DNA of 64,000 nucleotides from Drosophila miranda (lineage: Eukaryota; Arthropoda; Insecta; Diptera; Drosophilidae). Below, piece after piece: positions 10,433-21,652 of the stretch; the stretch's first letter is position 1, and every line of letters begins with the position of its first letter. The stretch is from contig NW_022881614.1 in the NCBI RefSeq assembly GCF_003369915.1, positions 15,664,336 to 15,728,335 on the forward strand. The letters are read 5' to 3'. Position numbers and translations under genes: made by a program. The notes beneath the pieces are model-generated. The model did no database searches. It had not been told where the DNA came from and saw only the letters and a list, made by a program, of their open reading frames with translations.

Positions 10433-13400
10433 CTACTTGCGCCAGTACTGGGTGAATCTGTGGATCTGCTCGACGAGTGCCGGCATAACTGCCGTAATGG
10501 ATATGTCCAGCAAACTTTGGAGATGCTGAACGGCCTCCTCGTCGGTGAGGCCCAGCTGGAGGTTCTCCTCCACCTTCTTGACCGCCTTGTCCGGCTCGAG
10601 GGCAATATCCGGCACCGTGGCATCTACCATCAGCGAAAAGAGATTGAGCATGACGTTGGCATGCCTTCGCAGATGCAAGTACGCAGTATAGCACTGCTTT
10701 CGGAACTCATGATGATGATCGGAACTGACACCGCCCATGGCCTCGACCATTTCCTTGCTCAGCTTCATGGGCGGCGGCATGGGCTTGGGATCGCGTTCCA
10801 GAATGTAGCCGAAATCGATGTGGAATAGCTTGCCATTGGTGGTCAGCAGAAGGTTGTCCAAATGCTGATCACCCACACCTACAGACAGATCGAAAGCGTA
10901 AGCGGAATGCAGCTGAATGGGGAGAACATGTAGAAAATCTTACCCAACAAGAAGGTGATGACACAATAACCGGCACAGCTCTTGATGTAGGTGTCCATGA
11001 CCTCCGCAGATATGCCGTAGGTACCATTGTCGCAGGGATTGTGTCGCCGAAAGAAGTTGTGGATGCTGCCCTCGCGGGCCAGAACCTCCGCCACGGTGCA
11101 CGACTCGACGTACTGGAGGAAGCCGTGCTTGGAGCTGGTGGCCAGCACCTTGTACGGAGTGAGCTTGAGGAGTGAGCTTGTCCATCAGCGTTATCATCTG
11201 CAGAATGCCGTGATCATCGCCGTGCTTGAAAATGGCCACATACTCGTGTTGGGCAATCGATGTCACGAACGTGAGTCTGTCCAAGAAATAAAAGAATGCA
11301 TTTTAGCCAGCGATTCTATGTATCTAGGGAAGCCGCCTCTTACTTGGCCGGCATTAGGGCGCTCTTGAAGAGGGAGGTGCGCATGGGCACAATCTTTGTG
11401 ATGTAGATCTCTGGGTCCAAGGGAAAATAATATCGGCTCAAAGTTGGTAAAGTTCATATTGAACATGTCCTGCTCGGCGAGCAGCTTCTGGAATTTCTCC
11501 GTCTTCTTGTTGCGATTCCCAGGCTCCTTGGCCACCTGTTTAGCCAGCTTCACCAGCTCATCGATGAAGCGACGCTGCTTCCGCAGATTATTGAAGATGC
11601 CCCTCAGGTTGAAGTTGCCTTGAATATTAGAAAACATTTCCCCAATTATATTGGGGTTATCCCCTGAACTGATGGATCTGATGGATCACCTACCATTTTC
11701 CAGCACCTTGAGGAACATCTTCAGAACCATGGCGTACATGTCGTGGGCGCGCTCGTCCTGCTTCCGGACCGATTCCATCTCCTCCACCTCGATGGACAAG
11801 TACCAGTAGAAGTAGTTGGCCAGCGTGGAATTGCTGCAGGCGCGCTGGATGAGGAATGTGCAGAGATTACTTGGCACGCTGCCAAAGCTGATGCCCTCGC
11901 CCAGCATCAGAGTGTTGGAATTTGAGTCGGAGACAAGCGAGGCGGCATTTGCATCGCCCCGGGCTGGCGTAACCGGAGTTGGAGTACTGGCCTTGCTGGG
12001 CCCCGGGGCCGATGCCAGTCCCAGTCCCACTGCCAGTCCTTGCACCGAACTGCTAGACGGACCAGCGCCCAAGCCAGGACTGATTGAGATATCACCCTTG
12101 ATGGCGGCCAGTGCGCTTGCGGCCCGCTGATTGGCGGGTATAACCGAAGAGTGGAGGGCACTGCTAGTGCCACTCAGATCCGAGATGGTGCTCTGGTCCA
12201 TTAGAGAGCCGTTCTCGTCCAGCATGGACCATGCCACATCCCGCTCGGGGAAAATGCAGCTGTGCAGATGGACAATGTTGCGGGGATCCTCGTAATTGAG
12301 GGCCAGCACCAGCTGCAGCAGATACAGCAGCAGATCCTCGTCGGGTGCTTGGGCCAGACGACTGATGGCATACTTTCGCACCTGCGGGTGCGTGAAAGTT
12401 GGACTTAGCAGCTCGAGGGCAACCTCCACGTCCATTGGGGCCCAATTAGCCAGCATCCAGAGGGCCTGCATAACCTCATCCTCCAGTTTCCAGTTGATGC
12501 ACTTGAGGAACTTTGTGAGGGCCTTCTTGTGCGACGACAGATAGAAGCGAAACTTCCACAGCAGATCCTGTTCCACGCTGGTCAGCACATAAGTGGGCGG
12601 ACAACGATACACGATCGTGTGCAGTTGGTCGCGAATGCTGAGATTCAAGGGAGGATTCCAATGTAAATGCATGAAAGGATTGCTGCATATTCATCTCAAA
12701 TACCTGGCTGTAGGCTTGGCGTCCCGATCCGAGATGCCAGAACGCTCCGAGCGTGCCAATCGATGGTGCTTCAGTTCAACCAGATTTTCCTGAGCAAAAG
12801 AAGATAAAACAATAAGGGGTATGCATCGATTGGGGGTTACTCCACACTGACCATTTGAATCTCCGAGTCGGGAACGGAGACAAGCTTGGGTTTGGCTGGC
12901 AATTTATACTTGATGTCGCCCTCCGGCTCAAAGTAAACCACGGAATACTGCAAAATAAACCCAACGAGGGGGAACGTTGTGAGTTGCTGCGGACACCGCA
13001 ACTCTACAGTTATACCCGATACTTAGTCAGTATGGCCCTCCCCCGGCAGACGCCGCTAATATTAAACGACACGACAAAGAGTGCGTGCGAGAGAGACAAT
13101 ACATCAGTCTGAGCGTGAGGTCGGGCGCTGCGTAGCCAGTGCAAATTGATTTGTTCCTTTTGGGTATAAAAATGATCCGATCTGATCCAGATTCAGCAGT
13201 CTGATAGATATGGTCATTATCTATGATTCTGCGTTTTTAGTTTTCTCGAATCTGCAATATTGTGGATGCAACAGATTTTCGTCCTTTGTGGGGGCGGAAG
13301 GGGGTGGGGCGAAATTCTGAGATATACGTTTTATAGTGAGATCTAACAGAAGTGCGGATACCAAATTTGGTTACTCTAGCCTTAATAGTCTCTGAGATTT

Positions 13401-14802
13401 GTGGATGCCCCAGATTTTCGTCCTTTGCGGGCGCGGAAGGGGGTGTGGCGAAATTTGGACACGAAACGGTCAAGGTCCGATATCACAGGAGTGTGGATAC
13501 CAAATTTGGTTGCTCTGGCTCTTATAGGTTCTGAGACCATGAAACCTGTGTGTTAGAGAGAGACAGAGCGAGAAAGAATGAAATTGTTTTCTTGATTCTG
13601 GCTATAATAATTATACGATCTGGTTGACATTTTACACTCTAGAACATATAGTCATCCTCTACGATTCTGCGTTTTTGGTTTTATCGTATCTTTAAAAATG
13701 TGGATGCCACAGATTTTCGTCCTTTTTGGGGGCAGAAGTGGGCGGGGCGAAGTTTTGAAATATTTTTGTAGCAGTGACATATCACAGAAGTCTGGATCCA
13801 AAACATCGTTGCTCTAGCTCTTATAGTCTTTGAGCACTAGGCGCTGAAGGGGACGGACAGACGGACAGACAGACATGGCTCAATCGACTCGGCTATTGAT
13901 GCTGATCAAGAATATATATACTTCTGGACGTTACACACATCCACTTTTACCACAAATCTAATATACCCCAATACTCATTTTGAGTATCGGGTATAAAAAT
14001 TAAGCTTTTCAATGCTGGAAGATGGCGATTACCACTCACATTGTACATGTCGTCCACAATAGCGGCGGGAAACTCAATCATCAGGAACATGTAGTCGGAC
14101 ATGCGCTTCTCCCGCTCATTGATCACCTCGATCTCTCGGAATGTGAGACGATCCAGCCAGTCCACCTTCTGCACCTGTCCGTTGCGATGTTTTTTGGCCA
14201 ATTTTCCGAGGCGCTGCATCTGCGACTTGGACGATTCCTTGCCTTTACCGGGGGTCTTGTTGGGAAAACTGCCATCGCCCTCTACGCCCAGCCAGACGCG
14301 CAAGTCGTACATGCCCTGTCGGAACATGCCATCCTTGCCGAATACAGAGATCGCTGTGCCGCCAATGACGGTAGTCTGGCCGGCGCCCGAGCAGTCCAGG
14401 ATGGTCAGCACCAGCATGGCATTGCGGGGCAAGTCGGAGAACTGCAGGGGCAGCGACACCCACTCGTTCCAGCTACAGCGTTTGCCAAACGCCTTGTAGG
14501 AGCTGTAGACGGGCAGGCAGTAGGGCCGTCCATTGTTGTAGACCTGCAGGCGTACCTGGAACGATGGATACTCCTCCGAGTACAGGCCCGAAAAGCGCAG
14601 AATGGGATCCTCGAGCAGTTTCTCGTAGTCTGGCTGCCGTTTCTTACCCTCCAACGTCCCACTGAAAAGATAATAGAGAATGATTTCGCGATTTTTCCAG
14701 GTCCCGGGCATGCCACTCCCTTTCAGCTTACACTTTGATTTGCACGCGCTCGTGCAGTGCGCTGCTGTGTATGTAGCGAAAGTTATCATCGGGCTGATCC
14801 AT
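10433..14802 (-). pseudogene. Pi3K59F: Class III PI 3-kinase Vps34 (Pi3K59F), left copy, degenerate
   Basis: Vps34 makes PI3P on endosomes and autophagosomes in complex with Vps15 and Atg6. Exons on the minus strand: 14,732-14,802; 14,040-14,661 (C2 domain); 12,852-12,947; 12,704-12,789; 11,694-12,637 (helical domain); 11,344-11,628; about 10,945-11,282 and 10,433-10,878 (kinase domain). Intron 2 holds a DINE-1. Lesions: a frameshift near 11,425 before the residues corresponding to ITKIVPMRTS; in the kinase N-lobe the LRQDQ segment is replaced by HG; a deletion with frameshift follows MDKL near 11,175. The catalytic loop reads GDQHLDN instead of [15 protein letters not shown] is kept, but the next residue is Glu where flies have Gly. 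Most lesions are shared with the right copy. The divergent Rrp4 start lies 214 bp away. Confidence 0.92.
12963..13995 (-). mobile_element. DINE-1/INE-1-type Helitron in Vps34 intron 2, left arm
   Basis: Reverse orientation: AACGAGGGGGAACGTT at the left and GAGTATCGGGTATA at the right. The 3' hairpin (GAGTTGCTGCGGACACCGCAACTC) and the CGGACAGACAGACA tract near 13,852 are present. It is shorter than the right-arm copy because of two internal deletions (near 13,539 and near 13,922). Same intron position as 18,152-19,266, so insertion preceded the palindrome. Confidence 0.93.
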
Positions 14803-15016
14803 TTTCCAGATGCTTAATTGTAAATTTTCATTTAAATATGCGTAACTTCCGCAGAGCAGCAACAACTATAAATTCACCCACAACAGAAAACCGCTGGCTC
14901 CGCTATGAACTAGTTCCGTTGCACCGCCGAACTGGTTCTGCGGCGCGCGTGTTTTGTCAGCTGTGGTTGCGTTTACGTTTAGTTTGTTTAATTTTCAATT
15001 TTAAGCTCGATCTGCG
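14803..15016. promoter_or_regulatory. Divergent promoter region between Vps34 and Rrp4
   Basis: 214 bp separate the two ATGs, so both genes must share this promoter. The palindrome edge (14,880) cuts it: the right-arm Vps34 retains only the Vps34-proximal 78 bp. No TATA box is evident. Confidence 0.5.
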
Positions 15017-15883
15017 ATGGCCACAAACGCCACAATAGAGCTGGCGCTGGACCGCGTGGACTGGTGTGCCCTGGCCGAGCGGCAGGACGTCTTGCTGCGC
15101 GTCAATACACCCGGAGAAGTTGTCATGCCGGAGGCAGGCTTCATGCGCGGCCACGGCACGTTCGTAGAGGATGAGAACATCAAGGCCTCTGTGCGCGTGA
15201 TCGAGGTGCAGCAGAAGCGCTGGCGCGTGGACACAAATTCACGCCTGGACTCCATACTGCTGCTGTCATCGGGTAATTTGCCCGGCGGAGAGCTGAGACG
15301 GCGCTCCGCAGAGAATGAGCAGATGATGCGACGCTATCTGGACGAAGGCGATCTCATTTCCGCCGAAGTTCAAGTAAGTATCCCAGCAGTTATGTTGGTC
15401 CTCTTCATCGGACCTTATTGAATTCCTCTTCAGAATATCTTCGAGGAGGGCACGCTTTCGCTGTACACCCGAAGTTTGAAGTACGGCAAACTGTCCCAAG
15501 GCGTACTCGTCAAGGTCTTCCCCGCGCTGGTCAAGCGTCGCAAGATGCACTTCCACAATCTGCCCTGTGGAGCGTCCGTGATCTTGGGCAACAACGGCTA
15601 CATCTGGATATCGCCCCCCAAAAGTCAGGATCAGGAGGGCGGCGAGGGTGGCTTTGCCCAGAATCTGGGAGAAGCGGTGCCACGAAACGAGCGCGAAGTG
15701 ATAGTCCGCCTGCGCAACTGCATCCTGGCCCTAGCAAAATGCAAACTGTTGCTCTACGACACCAGCATACAGTATGCCTACGACGAGTCGCTCAAGTACG
15801 AGGCCCACGAACTGCTCCAACAAAACGTCATATACGATATCGGCGAGCAGACGCAGGCTCGTCTGCGGGATGGAGATGAATAG
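15017..15883 (+). CDS. Rrp4: Exosome subunit Rrp4 (EXOSC2), two exons, with 30-residue internal gap
   Basis: Rrp4 is one of three S1/KH cap proteins of the RNA exosome, acting in nuclear and cytoplasmic 3'-5' RNA processing. Exons 15,017-15,373 and 15,434-15,883 are joined through GTAAGT and CTTCAG in phase 0; the product is 268 residues. The N-terminal domain has PGEVV and GFMRGHGTFVED, the S1 domain VQQKRWRVDTNSRLDS and LPGGELRRRS, and the KH domain HNLPCGASVILGNNGYIW. At 15,193/15,194 the sequence jumps from KASV directly to RVIEVQQ. In human and fly Rrp4 about 30 residues lie here (the start of the S1 barrel), which accounts for the short length. The frame stays open, so it may be expressed, but folding of S1 is doubtful. 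AATAAA at 15,889-15,894. Confidence 0.9.
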
Positions 15884-15888
15884 CCCCG

Positions 15889-15894
15889 AATAAA
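15889..15894 (+). terminator. Polyadenylation signal of Rrp4
   Basis: AATAAA starts 6 bp after the Rrp4 stop codon; pita exon 1 starts about 260 bp further on. Confidence 0.6.
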
Positions 15895-16153
15895 CGAACA
15901 ATTCGAAATATTCCTCCAAACTCCGTTTTTTAACTATTTTGGACAGGGTGGCAGGGCTAGTATGTCTCGCCAGTGTGTCAGCACGCTAAAGTTTCGCCTG
16001 GGTTGGCAGCACTGCGGGGTTCGTGAAAAGAAAAGACGCCTAGAAATTGTTGTCACTGCTTAAACCGTGTTATTTATTTGACGCGAGTGTGTTTACCGTG
16101 TTTGCGGTATACTTTTATTATTATTCCGTGTGTTTTCGTCGTGAACGCTCAGG

Positions 16154-16315
16154 ATGGAGGACATCGTAAGAGCCCGTGAGTCGGAGCTAGTCGAGAAGAA
16201 AATCTGCCGCTTCTGCCTGACGGGGGAGAAAATTGCATCGCTTTTTGCGGAAAACCCTAGCGTCAAGTCAACGGCGACGCTGCCCCTACTGATAATGGCC
16301 CTCACGTCGACCGAG
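16154..16315 (+). pseudogene. pita: pita exon 1 (first half of ZAD), separated from the rest of the gene
   Basis: ATG at 16,154 opens 54 codons ending in phase 0 at a GTAAGT donor (16,316). The peptide has [10 protein letters not shown], the first CxxC of a ZAD, and ends [15 protein letters not shown]. The ZAD needs a second CxxC, which is on the exon starting at 8,054 of the opposite strand ([15 protein letters not shown]); the splice phases match. In this window no exon on the plus strand continues the gene. The coding part is undamaged, but the transcript would run into Vps34 pseudogene sequence. Confidence 0.88.
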
Positions 16316-17045
16316 GTAAGTAGGGAATTCATTTGAACTCATTTCCGGATCGGATTTGAATCGGGTTCAAAGTTGCACTAACAGCAAACCGAGAAAGAAC
16401 TTGGCTAAGACAATGCTTGGGGTTTCTGAACACACTGCGTTCGTGGGGCTAAGGGAACGGCGAAAGCCCTTTGATCATTAAACATATACATTGATAAAAC
16501 CATGTGGTTGTTGTTGATTCCCTGCACTTTTTGCCTGCAATTTGGGCGAAAATACCATTCAATTTGGCGCTCAATATTGCGACAACTGTACGCATACAAA
16601 CACAACATTTCGGTGTGCATAGACACAGAGGTCAGCTGTTTGGCGCGCAGTTACAAATACGAATTTATTTTCTTCAGAATTCATTTTTATTCCTATGCGT
16701 ATTACACATACAATGGGTGTATATTTATATAAATCTTCATTGTATATCATCTTATATAATATTTCTGATTTATTTATATGTGTATCAAATATATAGTGGT
16801 GTATATGTTTATAAATCTTCATTGTATATCCATCTTATATAATATTTGTGATTTCCCGATTGGCAAGTGATTATTATACATATATATATATATATGTAAG
16901 TATGAGAAAATGATAATTGGGATAAAATTAATTTTGTCAATAATAAAGCTAAGGGCTAAAACTGAACTTGTAGTAGCATGGAATCCAAAGTGACGAATGG
17001 GGGGCGTTGAACGTATCAGGTGGCGGGTGAGGAGGTGGATATATT
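16316..17045. other. pita intron 1, proximal part
   Basis: Non-coding, AT-rich. A tandem duplication with 82-bp period is visible (TAAATCTTCAT at 16,730 and 16,812). A (TA)n run follows at 16,879-16,895. The right end should hold the Dcp-1 3' UTR, antisense to pita. Confidence 0.6.
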
Positions 17046-17267
17046 TCAGCCAGCCTTATTGCCGTTGGGTTTGTCGCCGAAGCGCAGTATGCGCTTCAGC
17101 ATGGAGGTGAAGCACGGTATCTGCTTCTGGCGATCCATCATTGGGGTAGCCGGCACGTTCGACTCAAAGTCGATGGCTACGCGCTGACTGACAAAAGTGA
17201 GCAGCGTGAGCAGGTCGTATTTCTTGGCATTGCTATTCAGCTCCTGGATGAGTGACTGCATGTACGT
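17046..17267 (-). pseudogene. Dcp-1: Dcp-1 effector caspase, 3' fragment only
   Basis: Minus-strand frame of about 73 codons ending in TGA at 17,046-17,048. It reads YMQSLIQELN, LLTLLTFVSQRVA, ESNVPATPMMDRQKQIPC and GDKPNGNKAG, the small-subunit C-terminus of fly Dcp-1. The catalytic large subunit (His and the QACQG cysteine) and the prodomain are absent from the window. The fragment ends exactly at the palindrome junction, where the next bases belong to Vps34 upstream sequence. Its antisense position inside pita intron 1 matches the nested arrangement known in D. melanogaster. It cannot make an active protease. Confidence 0.9.
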
Positions 17268-17344
17268 GGGTGAATTTATAGTTGTTGCTGCTCTGCGGAA
17301 GTTACGCATATTTAAATGAAAATTTACAATTAAGCATCTGGAAA

Positions 17345-20300
17345 ATGGATCAGCCCGATGATAACTTTCGCTACATACACCGCAGCGCACTGCACGAGCG
17401 CGTGCAAATCAAAGTGTAAGCTGAAAGGGAGTGGCATGCCCGGGACCTGGAAAAATCGCGAAATCATTCTCTATTATCTTTTCAGTGGGACGTTGGAGGG
17501 TAAGAAACGGCAGCCAGACTACGAGAAACTGCTCGAGGATCCCATTCTGCGCTTTTCGGGCCTGTACTCGGAGGAGTATCCATAGTTCCAGGTATGCCTG
17601 CAGGTCTACAACAATGGACGGCCCTACTGCCTGCCCGTCTACAGCTCCTACAAGGCGTTTGGCAAACGCTGGAGCTGGAACGAGTGGGTGTCGCTGCCCC
17701 TGCAGTTCTCCGACTTGCCCCGCAATGCTATGCTGGTGCTGACTATCCTGGACTGCTCGGGCGCCGGCCAGACTACCGTCATTGGCGGCACAGCGATCTC
17801 TGTATTCGGCAAGGATGGCATGTTCCGACAGGGCATGTACGACTTGCGCGTCTGGCTGGGCGTAGAGGGCGATGGCAGTTTTCCCAGCAAGACCCCCGGT
17901 AAAGGCAAGGAATCGTCCAAGTCGCAGATGCAGCGCCTCGGAAAATTGGCCAAAAAACATCGCAACGGACAGGTGCAGAAGGTAAACTGGCTGGATCGTC
18001 TCACATTCCGAGAGATCGAGGTGATTAATCAGCGGGAGAAGCGCATGTCCGACTACATGTTCCTGATGATTGAGTTTCCCGCCGTTATTGTGGACGACAT
18101 GTACAATGTGAGTGGTAATCGCCATCTTCCAGCATTGAAAAGCTTAATTTTTATACCCGATACTCAAAATGAGTATTGGGGTATATTAGATTTGTGGTAA
18201 AAGTGGATGTGTGTAACGTCCAGAAGGAATCGTTTCCGACCCCATAAAGTATATATATTCTTGATCAGCATCAATAGCCGAGTCGATTGAGCCATGTCTG
18301 TCTGTCCGTCTGTCCGTCCGTCCGTCTGTCCGTCTGTCCGTCCCCTTCAGCGCCTAGTGCTCAAAGACTATAAGAGCTAGAGCAACGATGTTTTGGATCC
18401 AGACTTCTGTGATATGTCACTGCTACAAAAATATTTCAAAACTTCGCCCCGCCCACTTCCGCCCCCACAAAGGACGAAAATCTGTGGCATCCACATTTTT
18501 AAAGATACGATAAAACCAAAAACGCAGAATCGTAGAGGATGACTATATGTTCTAGAGTGTAAAATGTCAACCAGATCGTATAATTATTATAGCCAGAATC
18601 AAGAAAACAATTTCATTCTTTCTCGCTCTGTCTCTCTCTAACACACAGGTTTCATGGTCGGCTTTGCCAATTGCAAAATATGAGTTCAAGGATCTCAGAA
18701 CCTATAAGAGCCAGAGCAACCAAATTTGGTATCCACACTCCTGTGATATCGGACCTTGACCGTTTCGTGTCCAAATTTCGCCACACCCCCTTCCGCGCCC
18801 GCAAAGGACAAAAATCTGGGGCATCCACAAATCTCAGAGACTATTAAGGCTAGAGTAACCAAATTTGATATCCGCACTTCTGTTAGATCTCACTATAAAA
18901 CGTATATCTCAGAATTTCGCCCCACCCCCTTCCGCCCCCACAAATGACGAAAATCTGTTGCATCCACAATATTGCAGATTCGAGAAAACTAAAAACGCAG
19001 AATCATAGATAATGACCATATCTATCAGACTGCTGAATCTGGATCAGATCGGATCATTTTTATACCCAAAAGGAACAAATCAATTTGCACTGGCTACGCA
19101 GCGCCCGACCTCACGCTCAGACTGATGTATTGTCTCTCTCGCACGCACTCTTTGTCGTGTCGTTTAATATTAGCTGCGTCTGCCGGAGGAGAGCCATACT
19201 GACTAAGTATCGGGTATAGCTGTAGAGTTGCGGTGTCCGCAGCAACTCACAACGTTCCCCCTCGTTGGGTTTATTTTGCAGTATTCCGTGGTTTACTTTG
19301 AGCCGGAGGGCGACATCAAGTATAAATTGCCAGCCAAGCCCAAGCTTGTCTCCGTTCCCGACTCGGAGATTCAAATGGTCAGTGTGGAGTAACCCCCAAT
19401 CGATGCATACCCCTTATTGTTTTATCTTCTTTTGCTCAGGAAAATCTGGTTGAACTGAAGCACCATCGATTGGCACGCTCGGAGCGTTCTGGCATCTCGG
19501 ATCGGGACGCCAAGCCTACAGCCAGGTATTTGAGATGAATATGCAGCAATCCTTTCATGCATTTACATTGGAATCCTCCCTTGAATCTAAGCATTCGCGA
19601 CCAACTGCACACGATCGTGTATCGTTGTTCGCCCACTTATGTGCTGACCAGCGAGGAACAGGATCTGCTGTGGAAGTTTCGCTTCTATCTGTTCACGCAC
19701 AAGAAGTTCCTCAAGTGCATCAACTGGAAACTGGAGGATGAGGTTATGCAGGCCCTCTGGATGCTGGCTAATTGGGCCCCAATGGACGTGGAGGATGCCC
19801 TCGAGCTGCTAAGTCCAACTTTCATGCACCCGCAGGTGCGAAAGTATGCCATCAGTCGTCTGGCCCAAGCACCCGACGAGGATCTGCTGCTGTATCTGCT
19901 GCAGCTGGTGCTGGCCCTCAAGTACGAGGATCCCCGCAACATTGTCCATCTGCACAGCTGCATTTTCCCCGAGCGGGATGTGGCATGGTCCATGCTGGAC
20001 GAGAACGGCTCTCCAATGGACCAGAGCACCATCTCGGATCTGAGTGGCACTAGCAGTGCACATTCCTCATCCAGCGCGCCTGCAGCAATTCCACGCTGGC
20101 CAACTACTTCTACTGGTACTTGTCCATCGAGGTGGAGGAGATGGAATCGGTCCGGAAGCAGGACGAGCGCGCCCACGACATGTACGCCATGGTTCTGAAG
20201 ATGTTCCTCAAGGTGCTGGAAAATGGTGATCCATCAGATCCATCAGTTCAGGGGATAACCCCAATATAATTGGGGAAATGTTTTCTAATATTCAAGGCAA

Positions 20301-21482
20301 CTTCAACCTGAGGGGCATCTTCAATAATCTGCGGAAGCAGCGTCGCTTCATCGATGAGCTGGTGAAGCTGGCTAAACAGGTGGCCAAGGAGCCTGGGAAT
20401 CGCAACAAGAAGACGGAGAAATTCCAGAAGCTGCTCGCCGAGCAGGACATGTTCAATATGAACTTTACCAACTTTGAGCCGATATTATTTTCCCTTGGAC
20501 CCAGAGATCTACATCACAAAGATTGTGCCCATGCGCACATCCCTCTTCAAGAGCGCCCTAATGCCGGCCAAGTAAGAGGCGGCTTCCCTAGATACATAGA
20601 ATCGCTGGCTAAAATGCATTCTTTTATTTCTTGGACAGACTCACGTTCGTGACATCGATTGCCCAACACGAGTATGTGGCCATTTTCAAGCACGGCGATG
20701 ATCACGGCATTCTGCAGATGATAACGCTGATGGACAAGCTCACTCCTCAAGCTCACTCCGTACAAGGTGCTGGCCACCAGCTCCAAGCACGGCTTCCTCC
20801 AGTACGTCGAGTCGTGCACCGTGGCGGAGGTTCTGGCCCGCGAGGGCAGCATCCACAACTTCTTTCGGCGACACAATCCCTGCGACAATGGTACCTACGG
20901 CATATCTGCGGAGGTCATGGACACCTACATCAAGAGCTGTGCCGGTTATTGTGTCATCACCTTCTTGTTGGGTAAGATTTTCTACATGTTCTCCCCATTC
21001 AGCTGCATTCCGCTTACGCTTTCGATCTGTCTGTAGGTGTGGGTGATCGGCATTTGGACAACCTTCTGCTGACCACCAATGGCAAGCTATTCCACATCGA
21101 TTTCGGCTACATTCTGGAACGCGATCCCAAGCCCATGCCGCCGCCCATGAAGCTGAGCAAGGAAATGGTCGAGGCCATGGGCGGTGTCAGTTCCGATCAT
21201 CATCATGAGTTCCGAAAGCAGTGCTATACTGCGTACTTGCATCTGCGAAGGCATGCCAACGTCATGCTCAATCTCTTTTCGCTGATGGTAGATGCCACGG
21301 TGCCGGATATTGCCCTCGAGCCGGACAAGGCGGTCAAGAAGGTGGAGGAGAACCTCCAGCTGGGCCTCACCGACGAGGAGGCCGTTCAGCATCTCCAAAG
21401 TTTGCTGGACATATCCATTACGGCAGTTATGCCGGCACTCGTCGAGCAGATCCACAGATTCACCCAGTACTGGCGCAAGTAG
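17345..21482 (+). pseudogene. Pi3K59F: Class III PI 3-kinase Vps34 (Pi3K59F), right copy, degenerate
   Basis: Exons mirror the left copy, starting ATG 17,345 and ending after FTQYWRK at 21,482. Shared lesions: frameshift near 20,500, LRQDQ replaced by HG near 20,700, and the N-lobe deletion/frameshift near 20,745. Private lesions: TAG at 17,583-17,585 within the C2 domain (after SEEYP); loss of 4 codons near 19,703; a deletion of roughly 290 bp near 20,059 that shifts frame in the linker before the helical domain end; and loss of 4 bp at the donor near 20,226 (GGTAGGTGATCC becomes GGTGATCC). It keeps GDRHLDN in the catalytic loop, where the left copy has Gln. A full-length kinase is impossible. 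It also lacks the far half of the ancestral promoter region. Confidence 0.92.
18152..19266 (+). mobile_element. DINE-1/INE-1-type Helitron in Vps34 intron 2, right arm
   Basis: Starts TATACCCGATACTCAAAATG. A GTCTGTCCGTC tract lies at about 18,297-18,342. The subterminal inverted repeat AGTATCGGGTATA is near 19,206, then the hairpin GAGTTGCGGTGTCCGCAGCAACTC, ending CCCCCTCGTT. Full length, 1,115 bp. Confidence 0.95.
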
Positions 21483-21652
21483 AGAGGCCGCCATTTACAT
21501 ATGTGTATTGTTAGTATTGCTCTAGCTAATGCAGTAGATCGCAGTAGGTCTGTAGATCTCGATTTTAATGTATCTGAATGTACTATGTGCTGTTTTGTCC
21601 TGTCCCGATAGAATCTTCTGTTTGATTGCACGTGGGGGAAGGGGGTCAGAAT

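Larger units (their letters stand above)
8977..14880. repeat. Left arm of large inverted duplication
   Basis: This 5.9-kb segment recurs as reverse complement at 17,268-23,060. In inward order it holds non-coding sequence, a possible first exon (9,396-9,483), the four-TM gene (9,671-10,262) and Vps34 (10,433-14,802) with an intronic DINE-1. The inner edge is the AATTCACCCA ending at 14,880; the outer edge is near 8,977, where similarity to the right arm stops at about 23,060. Confidence 0.93.
14881..17267. other. Single-copy spacer of the palindrome
   Basis: 2.39 kb present once between the arms: Rrp4, pita exon 1 with part of intron 1, and the Dcp-1 3' fragment. Ancestral order is kept inside it. 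The break is at the right edge, where Dcp-1 coding sequence meets Vps34 upstream sequence. Confidence 0.9.

Noticed and set aside
14022..14738. 238-codon frame antisense to the Vps34 C2-domain exon (also 17,409-18,125)
   Set aside because: Mirror of a real exon; the sense strand encodes Vps34 with proper splice sites.
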